Positions 1 through 10,368 of a stretch of DNA of 48,122 bases are shown here, one piece after another. A program made the translations under genes and the position numbers. The notes beneath the pieces were generated by a model. It made no database searches. It was not told where the DNA came from and saw nothing but the letters and a program-made list of their open reading frames with translations. This DNA comes from Krasilnikovozyma curviuscula (lineage: Eukaryota; Basidiomycota; Tremellomycetes; Cystofilobasidiales; Mrakiaceae), in the NCBI GenBank assembly GCA_014825775.1, contig MVAQ01000166.1, positions 1-48,122 of the forward strand, given 5' to 3'. Numbering within the stretch: position 1 is the stretch's first letter; each line of letters starts with the position of its first letter.

Positions 1-21
1 TTTTTTTTTTTTTTTTTTTTT
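1..21. repeat. Homopolymer T run at the window edge
   Basis: Twenty-one consecutive T bases open the window. The run lies directly before the polypyrimidine-rich 3' end of an intron of the MFS gene, so it may be an intronic tract or a contig-edge artefact. The sequence alone cannot separate these. Confidence 0.8.
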
Positions 22-51
22 GAATCTGTGACCCGACTATCTTGCTTCTAG

Positions 52-1436
52 TGAGCTTCCTTCAAAAATTCAACTTCAGAACCGTCATGATGATCGCGAG
101 CGTCATGCCTCCAGCCCAGGCACTGGTCCAAGCAGTTCATCCTCGGTACTGGATTTTCTTGCTTCTCACTCCTTTGGGAAGTTTTGGTATAGGTCTAATG
201 GTGCGGTTTCTCGTTCTTTTCATTGCAGGTGAATTCTGTCTCATCGCATTCAACCTAATTTTGACCTACTTATTCTCTAGGATGCTCAAGCAAACGCATA
301 CATCTCCCTCCTTGACAATTCGTCACCCCTGTTGAGCATGGCTCATGGTGTTTATGGAGCAGGAGCCATGATCAGCCCACTCATCGCAACTGCCTTCTCT
401 GGACTATCAGGCACCAAAATGTTCAACTTCTATTTCCTCTCAGCAATCATGTGCCTTCTCAATTCAGTCTTCATATGGTTTGCTTTTGCTGGAAAGAACT
501 CTCGCGACCAGAGAGGGGACGAAGAAGAGGGAGAGGTGATAAATCTTGACAAGGAAGTTGCTGATCTTGATGTTGAGGATGAGAGTAGTCAAGAGAGTAG
601 CAAAGAAAGAATTCTGAGGGTGTTGAAGACAAGGATTGTCCTCATCATTTCTGCTTTCCTGTTCCTTTACGTAGGCTACGAAGGTATGTCGACCTTCATC
701 CATGCTATTCTACAGCGCCTACTCTTGGACTAATTGCGTTCACTCTTCAAGTCTCTATCGCAGGTTATACTCCTGTGTTTTTGATACATGAACGAGAGGC
801 GCCTGAGGCCAAAGCTGGTTTTGTATCAAGTTTCTTCTGGTAAGTCGAAGCGTCGAGGTAAGGGGCGGTTCTTTGCTGACCAAATCTTTCGCTTCGTGCC
901 TTTACACTCTACATATAACAGGGGAGGATTGACACTTGGTCGATTCGCTCTGATACCGATATCGAAGAGGCTGGGAGAGAGGAAAGCGTTGTTCGTTTAT
1001 CTGGTCGCAGTGTTGACCTTCCAAATATGCTGTTGGATTTTCAAGGGTTGGATGCTTAATTTTTTCCTAATGTCATTATTAGGACTCTTTTTCGGACCAA
1101 TTGTGAGTGAACATTTACCTCCAATCCTTTTCAGAGCTCGTTTCGCCGACAAAGACTGCTCTCGACTAGTATCCACTGGCAATGTCAGTGTGCACGACTT
1201 TCATATCCAGAAACGATACACCTACTGTTGTTGGGTTCCTTGGAGCTATTGGAGCTTGTGGGGCGGCTGGAATTCCGCTTGCCATGGGTCAAATTGCCAA
1301 TTATGTTGGGATCGCCTCTCTTCAGCCAGCTGCTCTCGTAATGAGCGCTGGCCTGATTGCGATATGGATGTTGGTATTTCGATTATCACCTGTAGTTGAC
1401 ACTGTGGAGGAGGAGGAACTCTTAGATGATATCTAG
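52..1436 (+). CDS. MFS transporter, Bsc6/FucP-like fungal family, 5'-truncated
   Basis: This is the C-terminal two thirds or so of a major facilitator superfamily permease, with about seven to eight hydrophobic segments visible. I do not recognise the substrate. The family link comes from the segment reading FGIGLM-DAQANAYIS, joined over an intron whose donor follows CTAATG near 202, and from GPI-YPLAMS, joined over an intron ending in CTAG near 1170; both resemble the motifs G.G..DAQAN and GP.YP of fungal Bsc6-like permeases. The central cytosolic loop (about 490-610) is acidic and carries D/E/S clusters, as is usual between the two six-helix bundles. At least four introns are needed to keep the frame. 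The last exon ends with an acidic tail, EEEELLDDI, then a stop at 1434-1436. The N-terminus lies outside the window. Family confidence is good and function is unknown. Confidence 0.75.
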
Positions 1437-1940
1437 ATGGTGATGTGAAGCAAGAAAAAGTTGACGGGGATTGGATCGTTGTAGATTGTAAACTATGAGC
1501 TCTTATCTCTATAAAAGCACTCGTTCTGGTGTATACTACTCTGCAGACTATCTGTCCAGAAGCTCTCCGATAAGTGGTATAAGTCGAAGCAGCATGTCAA
1601 CCGTTACCACCCCACCACGCTGATCAGCAATGACATGCTGCTTTTTCCGGAAGTTTGGTGTTCATTCCACACCATGGATTTCTCACTGTATATATTATTA
1701 GTAATTTTGGGCCGGCGTTCGTCCATGGATTGGTGTCGGGCACGATAGTTTGGACACAACACCGCTAGAGACAACACATTTAGCTTCCGAGCTTCCTGTG
1801 GCCATGAGTGAATGACAAACCCTTTGTAAGGAAAGTACTCTAGATCTCCTTCTTTATAAGAAGTACCGCCGAGCTGCTTTTTGTAAAGAACTGCTCAGCA
1901 CTCACTTTGCTTCTCCCCGCCTTTCTATCCAGCGCCAACA
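1437..1940. other. Intergenic region between MFS and SDR genes
   Basis: A gap of 504 bp between two genes in the same orientation. It must hold the MFS terminator and the SDR promoter. The only structure I see is the perfect inverted repeat annotated separately. A pyrimidine-rich stretch at about 1908-1932 lies just before the SDR start. Confidence 0.6.
1587..1643. repeat. Perfect 13-bp inverted repeat with 31-nt spacer
   Basis: The left arm AAGCAGCATGTCA (1587-1599) is exactly complementary to the right arm TGACATGCTGCTT (1631-1643). RNA from either strand could form a 13-bp stem with a 31-nt loop. It lies about 150 bp after the MFS stop codon and about 300 bp before the SDR start, so it could be a 3'-UTR hairpin, a non-coding RNA element or a relic of a small mobile element. 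I see no target-site duplication or transposase. Confidence 0.75.
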
Positions 1941-3390
1941 ATGTCCGACATGTCTGTCTTCAGGTTCTTGCGCGAGCAATTCACTCATGTTCCACCTATT
2001 CCCACGGTCGACCTGACCGGGCGCACTATCATTGTTACTGGGATAGTGGTCGGAAGTGGTACGCATTCATTCCCTAATGACACAAGTAGGTTTGAGTCGC
2101 TTTTGACCACCAAGTTCCGGCCCACATCCATGTCTCTCCAGGAATCGGCTTTGAGGCAGCTTCACAGCTTCTCATGTGTAACCCAGCAAAACTCATCATT
2201 GGAAATCGTCGTTTGGACGCTGCCCAAGAAGCGAAGGAAGCTCTGCTCCAGGTTTACCCGAACACAGTGATCGAATGCTGGAAACTCGACTTGGAGGAGT
2301 TCTCTAGTGTAAAGGAGTTTGCTAGTAGAGCTCATAAGGAGCTTGACAGACTCGATTTAGTGTTATTAAATGCAGGTAAAATTCCTGGTATGAACGAGAA
2401 GGACGTATTGCCAACCATCACAGCTGATGGATTGGAATCGTTGTGAGTGGTTACTATATTTCCTTCCCCCGTCTATTGGTTACCACTCAATACTATCCCT
2501 ACTGAGTAGCACTCAAACCAATTCCGTATCTACTATCTTGCTTGGAGTTCTCCTTACACCCCTCCTCAAGAAATCTGGTCAGCTTCCTCCACTCTCATCT
2601 TCACCATTCTACAAGCCACATTTGGTATTCGCAGGAAGTACCAGTCACTACTTGGCAAACGTCAAGTTTGTAGAACAAGAGAATCCTCTTCATCGATTGG
2701 GTGAACCAGAGAGGGGCACCAGTCTCGAACGCTACTGGGCGTCAAAGGTAAGATCTTACTCTTGACATATCCGATGGGAGTGACTGCTGGCGCTGATCAC
2801 CCACCTTTCTCCTCTCGTAGTTACAACTTCAGTTCCTAGTTCATAAGCTTATCACAACTTTCCCGGATCTTGTAATCAGTTCAGTCGATCCGGGGTTGTG
2901 CGCTGGAAAGAAAACTCTAGCTGGTATGCCTTGGCTTGCAGGAACATTGACTGGTCTCATCTCAAAGACAACTGAGGTGAGTTTGATTTGCATCTCTCCA
3001 GCACCCCACTCCCAGTCTCCTTATCACATCTCGCTCAATGCTTCACTCCTGAAGGTCGGAGCAAGAAACTTCGTTTGGGCAAGCACTCAGACAGAAACTT
3101 CAATGCAATACATTGTGGGTGCTGCTCCACATCAAACATTGGAAAAGTTCACAAACTAATGCCTTCGTTATATGTTGTAGTGCTGTGCCAGGTCTGAACT
3201 GTTAGTTTCAGTCTCATCTCATGATCCAACAAGCTCTCTCTCCTCTGATATCATTTCATTTTTTGCCCCACCTTTCAGTCCTTCCAAATACATGTGCACC
3301 CCAGCTGGAGTGAAGGCAGGCGACACCATCTGGAGGGAGTTTGTTGATATTTGCAGCGAGGTTGCCCCCGAGACCAAGAATTTGCTTTGA
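1941..3390 (+). CDS. Short-chain dehydrogenase/reductase (retinol-dehydrogenase-like SDR)
   Basis: This is an NAD(P)-dependent oxidoreductase of the classical/extended SDR superfamily, with Rossmann fold. The N-terminal exon reaches VTGIVVGSG and continues after an intron with IGFEAASQLL, giving the cofactor-binding TGxxxGxG. This arrangement has two residues more than the usual TGANSGIG. The NAG strand signature appears as VLLNAGKIPG (about 2360-2390). The catalytic pair YxxxK is in RYWASK, just before a donor near 2748. The C-terminal exon starts near 3280 with PSKYMCTPAG and ends TKNLL-stop at 3388-3390, a typical SDR end. At least five introns are needed. The last one (about 3147-3279) was chosen because it keeps the frame, and it is the least certain junction. 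Substrate unknown; steroid, retinoid-like or light-dependent protochlorophyllide-reductase-like SDRs are all similar at this level. Confidence 0.8.
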
Positions 3391-3527
3391 GGATTCTCCA
3401 GGTTTCCGCCGTAGAAAACAAGTAGGGTACGTGGTACAATATGATAAGATGTCACAACATTAAATCATAGCTGATGTCGCAAAAGTGAAGTCTTAAGAGA
3501 AAGCAAGAGTAAAGAAAGTGAGGATCA

Positions 3528-5702
3528 TCAGTTGTTGACGTAGTATTTCGCTTGAAGCGTGAGATGGACCGTGCCGGAGTTGTCGACGTCTACGTTACAG
3601 CCTTCCTTCTTCAATGTTTTGTACAGTTCTCTGGAGAGCCTTTCGATTCCTGGTACTTGAGAACCAATTTCCCAAGTAGATTCCTTGAGAGGATATGCTG
3701 GAGATGATATGTGACGACAAAGATGGTCAGCGGGTAAGTTGCATCAAGATGGATATAACACGAAAGAGCATGTCGGCTCACGTTCCCATTTCACCAAGTA
3801 CTCCTCTTCTCTTACTCCGAGCCTTTGACGTTTTCCAATCAGCCTATCTATGGAACAAATGTCCAGCTTGTCCGTTCTCTGGAGCAGATTAGCGTCCCAT
3901 CCTTCTTTGATCAGCTTCTTCTCAAAATCCTTGATCTCCTCCGAGCAATGAGCGATGTTTTGGTGAGTTTCCCTGTCGATATCATTAAAATCATCGCTCT
4001 TCAGAGTTGCTGCAAACAATGAGAGAAAGAAGATGGGCTTACCATGTACTTTCGTTCGTGGGATACCCTGTCCACTCGACTCGGTACTCCGTAATAATTT
4101 TGGAGCCCTTCACCATATTTCGCCGACCAATGATCTTCTCTACCATAAACTGTTCCACTTCCTCCTCCTCCCCCTCATCTGAATCTTCCTGTGTAGCTTT
4201 CTGCTTAGCTTTTCCCTTGGACGCCCGTTTACTCTTCCAGCTTCGTCTATCTCCCTTTGTTTTCCGCTGAGAGGAAGAGGTGGATGTCACTAGAGTAAGA
4301 GAATGGTTGGATCGGGAGGAGGAAGCATTGTCGTCGTGGTAGTCGTGCGGTGTTGATGGTGCGAGGGAGGACGAGGCAGACGAGTGTCTTCTATGAGAGA
4401 GCGGAGCTTTGCTGGTCCTTCCACTCGTACGAATGGTGTTCTCGAACTGCTGAATGAGGGGCTGGAGGTGGGTGATATTCTCCGCCAGTTCCCAGCTGCA
4501 ATACTTGAGACTCCAACCGAGCCATTTGATGCGGTACTGCAGCTTTCCTCCACGATATCTCTTGTCGACGATCGACTCGACGTAGTACGTATCGTCCTTC
4601 TGCTTCATTTTGCCTTTCGTCTCCACACCCTGGTCTTCTTCTTTATGCGAGTGATTCCTGAGCGAAAGTTTCGTATCAGATCCGAGCGACTCCCTGAGCC
4701 GGCGAGCCCGGTTCCTTTGAGAGATACGAGAGGGGTAAATGACTTCTTTTCTTGTATCACTGTTGTCGTCAGATTCTGAAGGTGAGGGAGGAGGTGAGAG
4801 CGAGGATGATATCGGTGGAGAAAGAGGCGATGGCGATCTACTGGCGGAAGGGCAGTGAAACGCTGCTCTGGAAGAATCGCCAATGGAAGAAACCTCATCC
4901 GAGTTCTGGCAGTGATTGCCTTCGCTACTATCAAACTGTTGAGGTTTGGTGGTAAAATGTTCAAACCGCTGTGAGCCGGACTGAATCAGAAGGTCCATTT
5001 CCTCAACCTCTGCCATCCCTCCGCCTTTCTTTTCCTCAGTAGTGCTTCCCTCTTCTCCCTCAATTTTTTCATCCCCAAATTTACTAACCGCGTTTCCCAA
5101 CGCCAGTCCGTTTGGTGCCTTCTCTCCGATCTTTGTCGACTTTGAGCCCATAGCCGCATGGTACTCTGAGGAATGAGAGGACCACTGCTCCTCGTCTGAC
5201 AGGTGGGTTCGATTCGATGCTAGCTGGGGGGCTACTGGCTCTACTGATTCTATCGTTACGGTGCCAGGATGCTCTGAGGGTGCGGGTGATCCCGCGGGAG
5301 GTTCGTCGGTCGGAAGAAGACTATTTGTCAGGACCTCCACTTTTGCTGCAACCTCACAAGTTCCTGCGAGATTGGAAGTCTGAGTTGGGTTTGGTATCGA
5401 CGTGGGTAGGTCGTCTTCTGACTTGATAATCTTGAAAGGCCGCGGCGGTGGGGCGTTAGGTGCAGCAGCGTTGAAATAATCCAGGATCTGTTGTTCGAAG
5501 TCAGCGAGGGAAGCTGAAGTTTGTGAAATCAGGAGTATAGATGGATCTGGTGCGTCGACTGGGACCCCAAACTCGTTCTCTAGGTGAGTGACTGCTGCTA
5601 GGAATCCCAACTAAATGTTGCTTGGTGTCAGCTTGTAAATGCAACTTGAAGAGTAGAACCACATACCTCTGAGGCACCTCTGGTAGAGCCAGTAGCACTC
5701 AT
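3528..5702 (-). CDS. Protein with three chromodomains
   Basis: The chain starts at the ATG complementary to 5700-5702 (MSATGSTRGASE), then an intron, then a large exon to about 4039. The first half is acidic, Ser/Pro-rich and probably disordered. Three chromodomains follow. CD1 begins YYVESIVDKRYRGGKLQYRI and has KWLGW. CD2 begins FMVEKIIGRR, has EWTGYPTNESTW, and is completed across an intron whose acceptor (GACAG) regenerates the Trp codon. CD3 begins CSIDRLIGKR and has KWEPYPLKESTWE, rebuilt over a second intron (about 3736-3778). The protein ends AKYYVNN at the stop 3528-3530. In HP1-type chromodomains an aromatic cage binds methyl-lysine. The cage positions look aromatic in CD1 (Y/W/W) and CD2 (F/W/Y), while CD3 lacks the first aromatic residue. 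No chromoshadow domain, ATPase or retrotransposon integrase is attached. A chromatin-reader role is inferred; total length is about 610-620 residues. Confidence 0.85.
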
Positions 5703-6529
5703 GGCTAAACTAGAGCAGGATATGTAGCTTGGAAGCGCTGTTCTGTCGGGAACCGATCCAGAGTTGAAAACCCCGCTGAAGGACGCCTCAGAAAGACTGA
5801 GGCTGAGCCTAGAGGGGATTCTCGTAAGCTTTGGTCAGCCAAGTAAATCTGCAGGCTAGGACGATGCGTTGCTGAACGGGACGGTCACAGAACACAGATC
5901 GAAGAAGCTACCATATCCAAGAGCCAGCCACTTTGGATTTTCCTTATCGATTTTTTTTTTACTTCCCACACCAACACATACGAGCCCGAGTAAGGGTAGG
6001 GATCTCTTTCCAGTTCGCAAACAGCTTTCTCCCTAGTCAGAGTTGAGAAATGATGCGCATTCAGTGCCGCTTGGTACGACGCGATCACATTTCGCCGACA
6101 TCGAAGCTTTTAAGTGGTGCTGAGTATTGGAAGGAAAACGTCAGGGCCATGTAGTAGGGAATACGCTCAGCTTTAGCTATCTTCAAATGCCTGTCCAGAT
6201 CCCTTAATCAACATATATGCCCTTTGGAATGCATTTGGGCCACTCGGCACCACTTCCCCAGTGAGGCGGCGCCCAGCGCAAGAAAATGTAAATAAACCAG
6301 AGGCCCCCTGCTCATCAACGGCCAGTATCCTCCTCTTCGCTCGATAGGACTTTGCAACAGATATCCATCACCACTAATGCTTCTCTTCTGAGTCTGATAT
6401 CATCTTTCCTGTAAACTTTTCCACCACACCGATTTTTTATTGGTAAATCCTTGCGCGCAGACCCACACGATCATCTTGCAGCGAAACAACGACTCGACAA
6501 GACCCCCACCCGCCCTCCTACCCAGGAGC
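5703..6529. promoter_or_regulatory. Divergent promoter region between chromodomain and ARID-bHLH genes
   Basis: A gene-free gap of 827 bp between the start codons of two divergently transcribed genes, so it must hold both promoters and 5' UTRs. There are short pyrimidine-rich tracts, including T9-10 at about 5949-5959. I see no convincing TATA box or gene. Confidence 0.5.
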
Positions 6530-9500
6530 ATGGATGCTCTGTTGAGCCTGGATCCAGGTCCTAGTGCGTTCCATGAGTCAGTAGCCGCCTTCATGCAGCA
6601 GAAATCGACACCATGGCCTCCGGAGCTCATAAGCAACGTGAGCCAGGACGAAGGCTGGATTTTTGGGCACTACAAGATCAACAACCGGTTCATAGGTGTT
6701 TATGAAGTTTGGGCTATAGTAGAGGGTTTAGGCAGCTGGAACAAGGTCAGTATATGCCGATTTCTACTTAACTTTTCCTGCGAATGATTTCGCACGTTCA
6801 CTCTGCTGAACCTGGCGTCCTGTCGCTTTTACCGGTCTGATACCTATCGCAGATCATTGCGAACTCTCTGGTTCAGCAACTTCTTGCTACTTTAGGTCTC
6901 CCTGAGTTTCTTGACACCCCTACACAGGTACCTGTAGCGAACAACCTCTCTGCGGACCCCGACGCAATTCAATCACCTCTTTGGACGACAAAAACATTAG
7001 ACGTTCTGTCCGGATTGTGGGCTTTAGTTGAACCTTGGAATCAACACAGAAAGTCAGTACCATTTTAGGATTACCTTCCATCATTTGGGACTCTAATGAA
7101 GCTGACGACTGACCTGGATTTTTTTGGTCGTACAAACGTGTGTGTATTTGGGACTTCACGAATCTTTTAGAGCTGTCGCCCAATTAACACGCCCTACTGA
7201 GAGAATACTACTAGGTTCTTCTAATGGTTCCAATGGAACCTCGGAACACGATTTGGAACATTACTTAGCCGCCTTCGTCTCATCAACCACTAACCCGCTA
7301 CCTACTATGTCATCGCTACCCACACCACCACAGTTTGCCTTTAACTCACACGGGCAACTTCAACAACAAATAAAGATGCTTCATCAGTCCCAGCAACAGG
7401 GCCAACTGTCAGAACAACAGTTTCACCAGTTTGTCGCTGGTTTACTGACTCCAGGTAAGTCTTTACTTGTTGACAGCCTTTTGAACTTGAACTAACCACC
7501 TGATTACAGGTCCAAGCTCTGAAATCTATCCCAGAAATTTTTCTCAGGAGTACAACATCGTCAGCCCGCTAAACCTGCCCAATGGATCTGTCCAAGATCA
7601 CTTCGGTGCAACCAGCAACAATGCAGACGTAAGCTTAGCTTCCGAGCTTCTACACTTGTCCTCGCTAAATCGGAAAATACTTCTTGGTTCTCAATAGTTT
7701 GCTGATCTGGTCTCCCCAGCCATGACGGCGACACCCTACTACCTCTCAGCTGCCGCAACAACACCTAACAACATTGCACCTGCTTCACCCAACTTTATCC
7801 TCCCTCTCACCTCACCTACTCATAATGGACAGGCCAATCAACAAGTATCTCACTCCCCTCAAGTGTTCTCCTCCAACGACTCACCATCTTCCACCCAAGA
7901 CCCCAGCGGAATGTCACCGCAGGTTGTGTCTCGAATAACGGAAGCGCCGACCCCGACGTCCAATTACACCAGTTCCCCCGTCCTAACGAGTTCATTGGGT
8001 GAGAGTAGTGCAAGGCGATCGACATCAATGTCACGAGATGGTGGAAGTCAGATAGGACCGAGCGGTAGAAAGGGCTCGCATTCGAGGAATGCGTCGTTTG
8101 ATGCTCGCGAGGGCAGAAGTGTGAGACCTAGTCCCATGTTTGCACAACCCTCCGGAAGAGGGAATTCACAAAAGAGAGAGTGGGACCAGCGTTTGGGTAA
8201 AGACAGCTCTCGGGGTCCTTCTCCAGCGAGAGGGGTGGGGAGCCCGAACGGTGGTGGTCTGCACGGTGCGAGTAGTCCTGGGATCTACGAGAATGGAGGT
8301 GGTGCTGGATTCATGGAAGGAATTCAGCTTGAATCCCCAATGCAGTCACCTTTGATCATGAACTGCCAACAGCAGCCGCCTGATCTGAGCTATTTCCCTA
8401 CACACCCTATTCAACAGCCTCATTACTCCAATAACGTAGTCAGTCCTCAGACACCTGCTCAGCTTCTCAACATGGGAATCTCTTCTCCTGCTGTCTATTA
8501 CCCACAAGATCTTGCTGGACTTGGCGTCCATGTTGAAGAATCACAGAGTATGTTCTTGGCTCAACAACAACATCCGCAGATGTATCACCTCCAGCAACAG
8601 GCGCTGAACTGGCCCACCTCTCCGCAATCCTCAGCATTCTACAATCCATACCAACATTTGCCGTCTCAGTCTGGTGCACGAACAGCTCCACACACGCCGA
8701 CTGAACCTCCGCGACTGGGAATGAAACGTTCCGCTTCGTCCATCTCAACTGCAACGCTTCCCAGTCTAGTTTCCTCATCCACGTTACCCACCTCATCTCT
8801 TGGGCAGAATTCCAAAACTCTCCAGAGCAACAGCAAAAAAGCTGCTGCTGATCCCGTCAGCTTTAGGCGGCTTGTCGTTAAAGAGGCTGAGGCTGCCGCT
8901 GCCGCAGCTATCCAGGACAAATTGGCCAGCAGCAGTGGTGGTACTCCTCCAAACGCTCAAACGCCAGGTGGGTACGATACTGCTGCTTCACCAGTCATCA
9001 ACGGCGGGCGGAAAGCGTTTGCTGGCTTAAAGTTGATCTTACCAAACAACCAACGTCGGTCCATCTCCCTTTCATTGCGTGACTCAGAGAACTTACTGAT
9101 CAATTGTACTTCTCTTTTCAATTCCTCCAGAGCATAATTCAAGACCTGCTAATCCATCACCACGATCCCTCTTGCAGAGCTCACAAGATATCTCATTTGA
9201 TCCTCCTCAAGCGACGTCAAAGGTGTCGCATAAAGTTGCCGAACAGAATCGACGAGACACTCTCAAAGGTGCATTTGACAGTTTGAGGATGATTCTTCCT
9301 CCAATCGACAAGGATACTGTAGACCCTGATACTGGAAAGGTCAGTGGTCGCTGTTGTTTTTGCTCCGCATGACTGGCGCAAGGGCTGACAAAAACTTGTC
9401 AATTCGTTGTCCTTAGCTCGTCGCTGGTTCCAAGTCACCACGTATAAATCAGCGTAGTCGCTCTGACTCCCAAGAAACGAATCCAAACAGGAGTGCTTCC

Positions 9501-9824
9501 AGAGTAAGGCGATTTCTCCGACTCTCCTTTGTCCCTTGTCAGAAACTAGATATCAGAGAGACTGAATAATGAATTCCATCACAGATTGCGCTTCTTGTTA
9601 CTAGCAACAGGTACCTTGTCCAACAAAATCAACGGATACAAAAGCGAGATGCCTATATCGACCAGCTGAGACTCGAGGTGCTCGCACTGAGGAGGAAAAC
9701 TGGCGCTCGTCAACAACCGGCGGAAGAAGATCTGTTGAGTTTTCAGCTGGACCCAGAGGATGAGGAGGAGGAGGATAATGGCAGGAGTAATGACACGTCT
9801 ACAAACTCTTCAGATGGGCTCTGA
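6530..9824 (+). CDS. ARID-like plus bHLH transcription factor, copy A
   Basis: This is a putative DNA-binding regulator with two separate DNA-binding modules. The start ATG at 6530 gives MDALLSLDPGPSAFHES. An ARID/BRIGHT-like domain follows: AFHESVAAFMQQKSTPWP, then GVYEVWAIVEGLGSWNK at the end of exon 1 (about 6746), then LLATLGLPEF in exon 2. A long low-complexity middle (about 7170-9030) is rich in Gln, Ser and Pro and contains the short motif LVSPAMT. The C-terminal exons encode a bHLH: basic region SHKVAEQNRRDTLK, helix 1 AFDSLRMILPP, a long loop of about 40 residues, then helix 2 ALLVTSNRYLVQQNQRIQKR running into a heptad-like extension. The chain ends in an acidic EDEEEEDN patch and a stop at 9822-9824. 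The basic region carries His, Glu and Arg at the usual E-box-contacting positions. Copy B shares the whole architecture. About 900 residues, at least seven exons. Confidence 0.85.
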
Positions 9825-10368
9825 CGATTGAGCCGGGCGGGACATTGCCCCGCTGGGCGCCACCCTAAAAAAGATGACCACAAAAATAAAAAAATTGTTG
9901 TTTCAGTATAACGGTTTTCTATCGTACCTTTATGAGTAGAATATGTATTATCATCGGCCTTATTAGCGTACTATTAAGAGAGACCCTTGGACAAAAAAAC
10001 TGGGCCGTGTCGGGTCGCTTGGGCGCAAAAATCAATTTCTGTCGTCTGGACCTTTTTCATACTTGCCCCCGTTTTTAGTCGCTGATCACTCGAACGACCA
10101 CTGCAAGCCCAACACCAGCAGCAGCCGTGCCTCACGGGAGGTAACATCAGGCAGCAGGAGACTCTCTCATACTGAAACTCAGGTTGGTGAAGTTTCAAGA
10201 CGCTTTTGCAGCTGACAAGAAGGGAAAAACTCACATTGGTTTGTTTGTTACCCTTTTCACCCAGCCCACCAGCCTGAAGGGAACGATACTGGATAGGGAA
10301 TAGAGGAAGGGGCAAAAGGCTTATCAGACTTAGCTTTGCTTCAAAAGCCAGTTCGAAAAGCGTAAAAA
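9825..10368. other. Intergenic region between the two ARID-bHLH copies
   Basis: A gap of 544 bp between the stop of copy A and the start of copy B, on the same strand. It has an A-rich stretch at about 9870-9900, consistent with 3'-end formation of copy A. The rest should be the copy B promoter. The minus-strand ORF across it has no recognisable family features. Confidence 0.5.

Noticed and set aside
3528..5702. Chromodomains as remnants of a chromovirus retrotransposon
   Set aside because: No integrase, reverse transcriptase, gag or LTR is present. The gene has several introns and a regular structure.
8467..8920. Long antisense ORFs opposite the ARID-bHLH linkers
   Set aside because: They mirror Gln/Ser-rich low-complexity coding sequence and show no protein features of their own.
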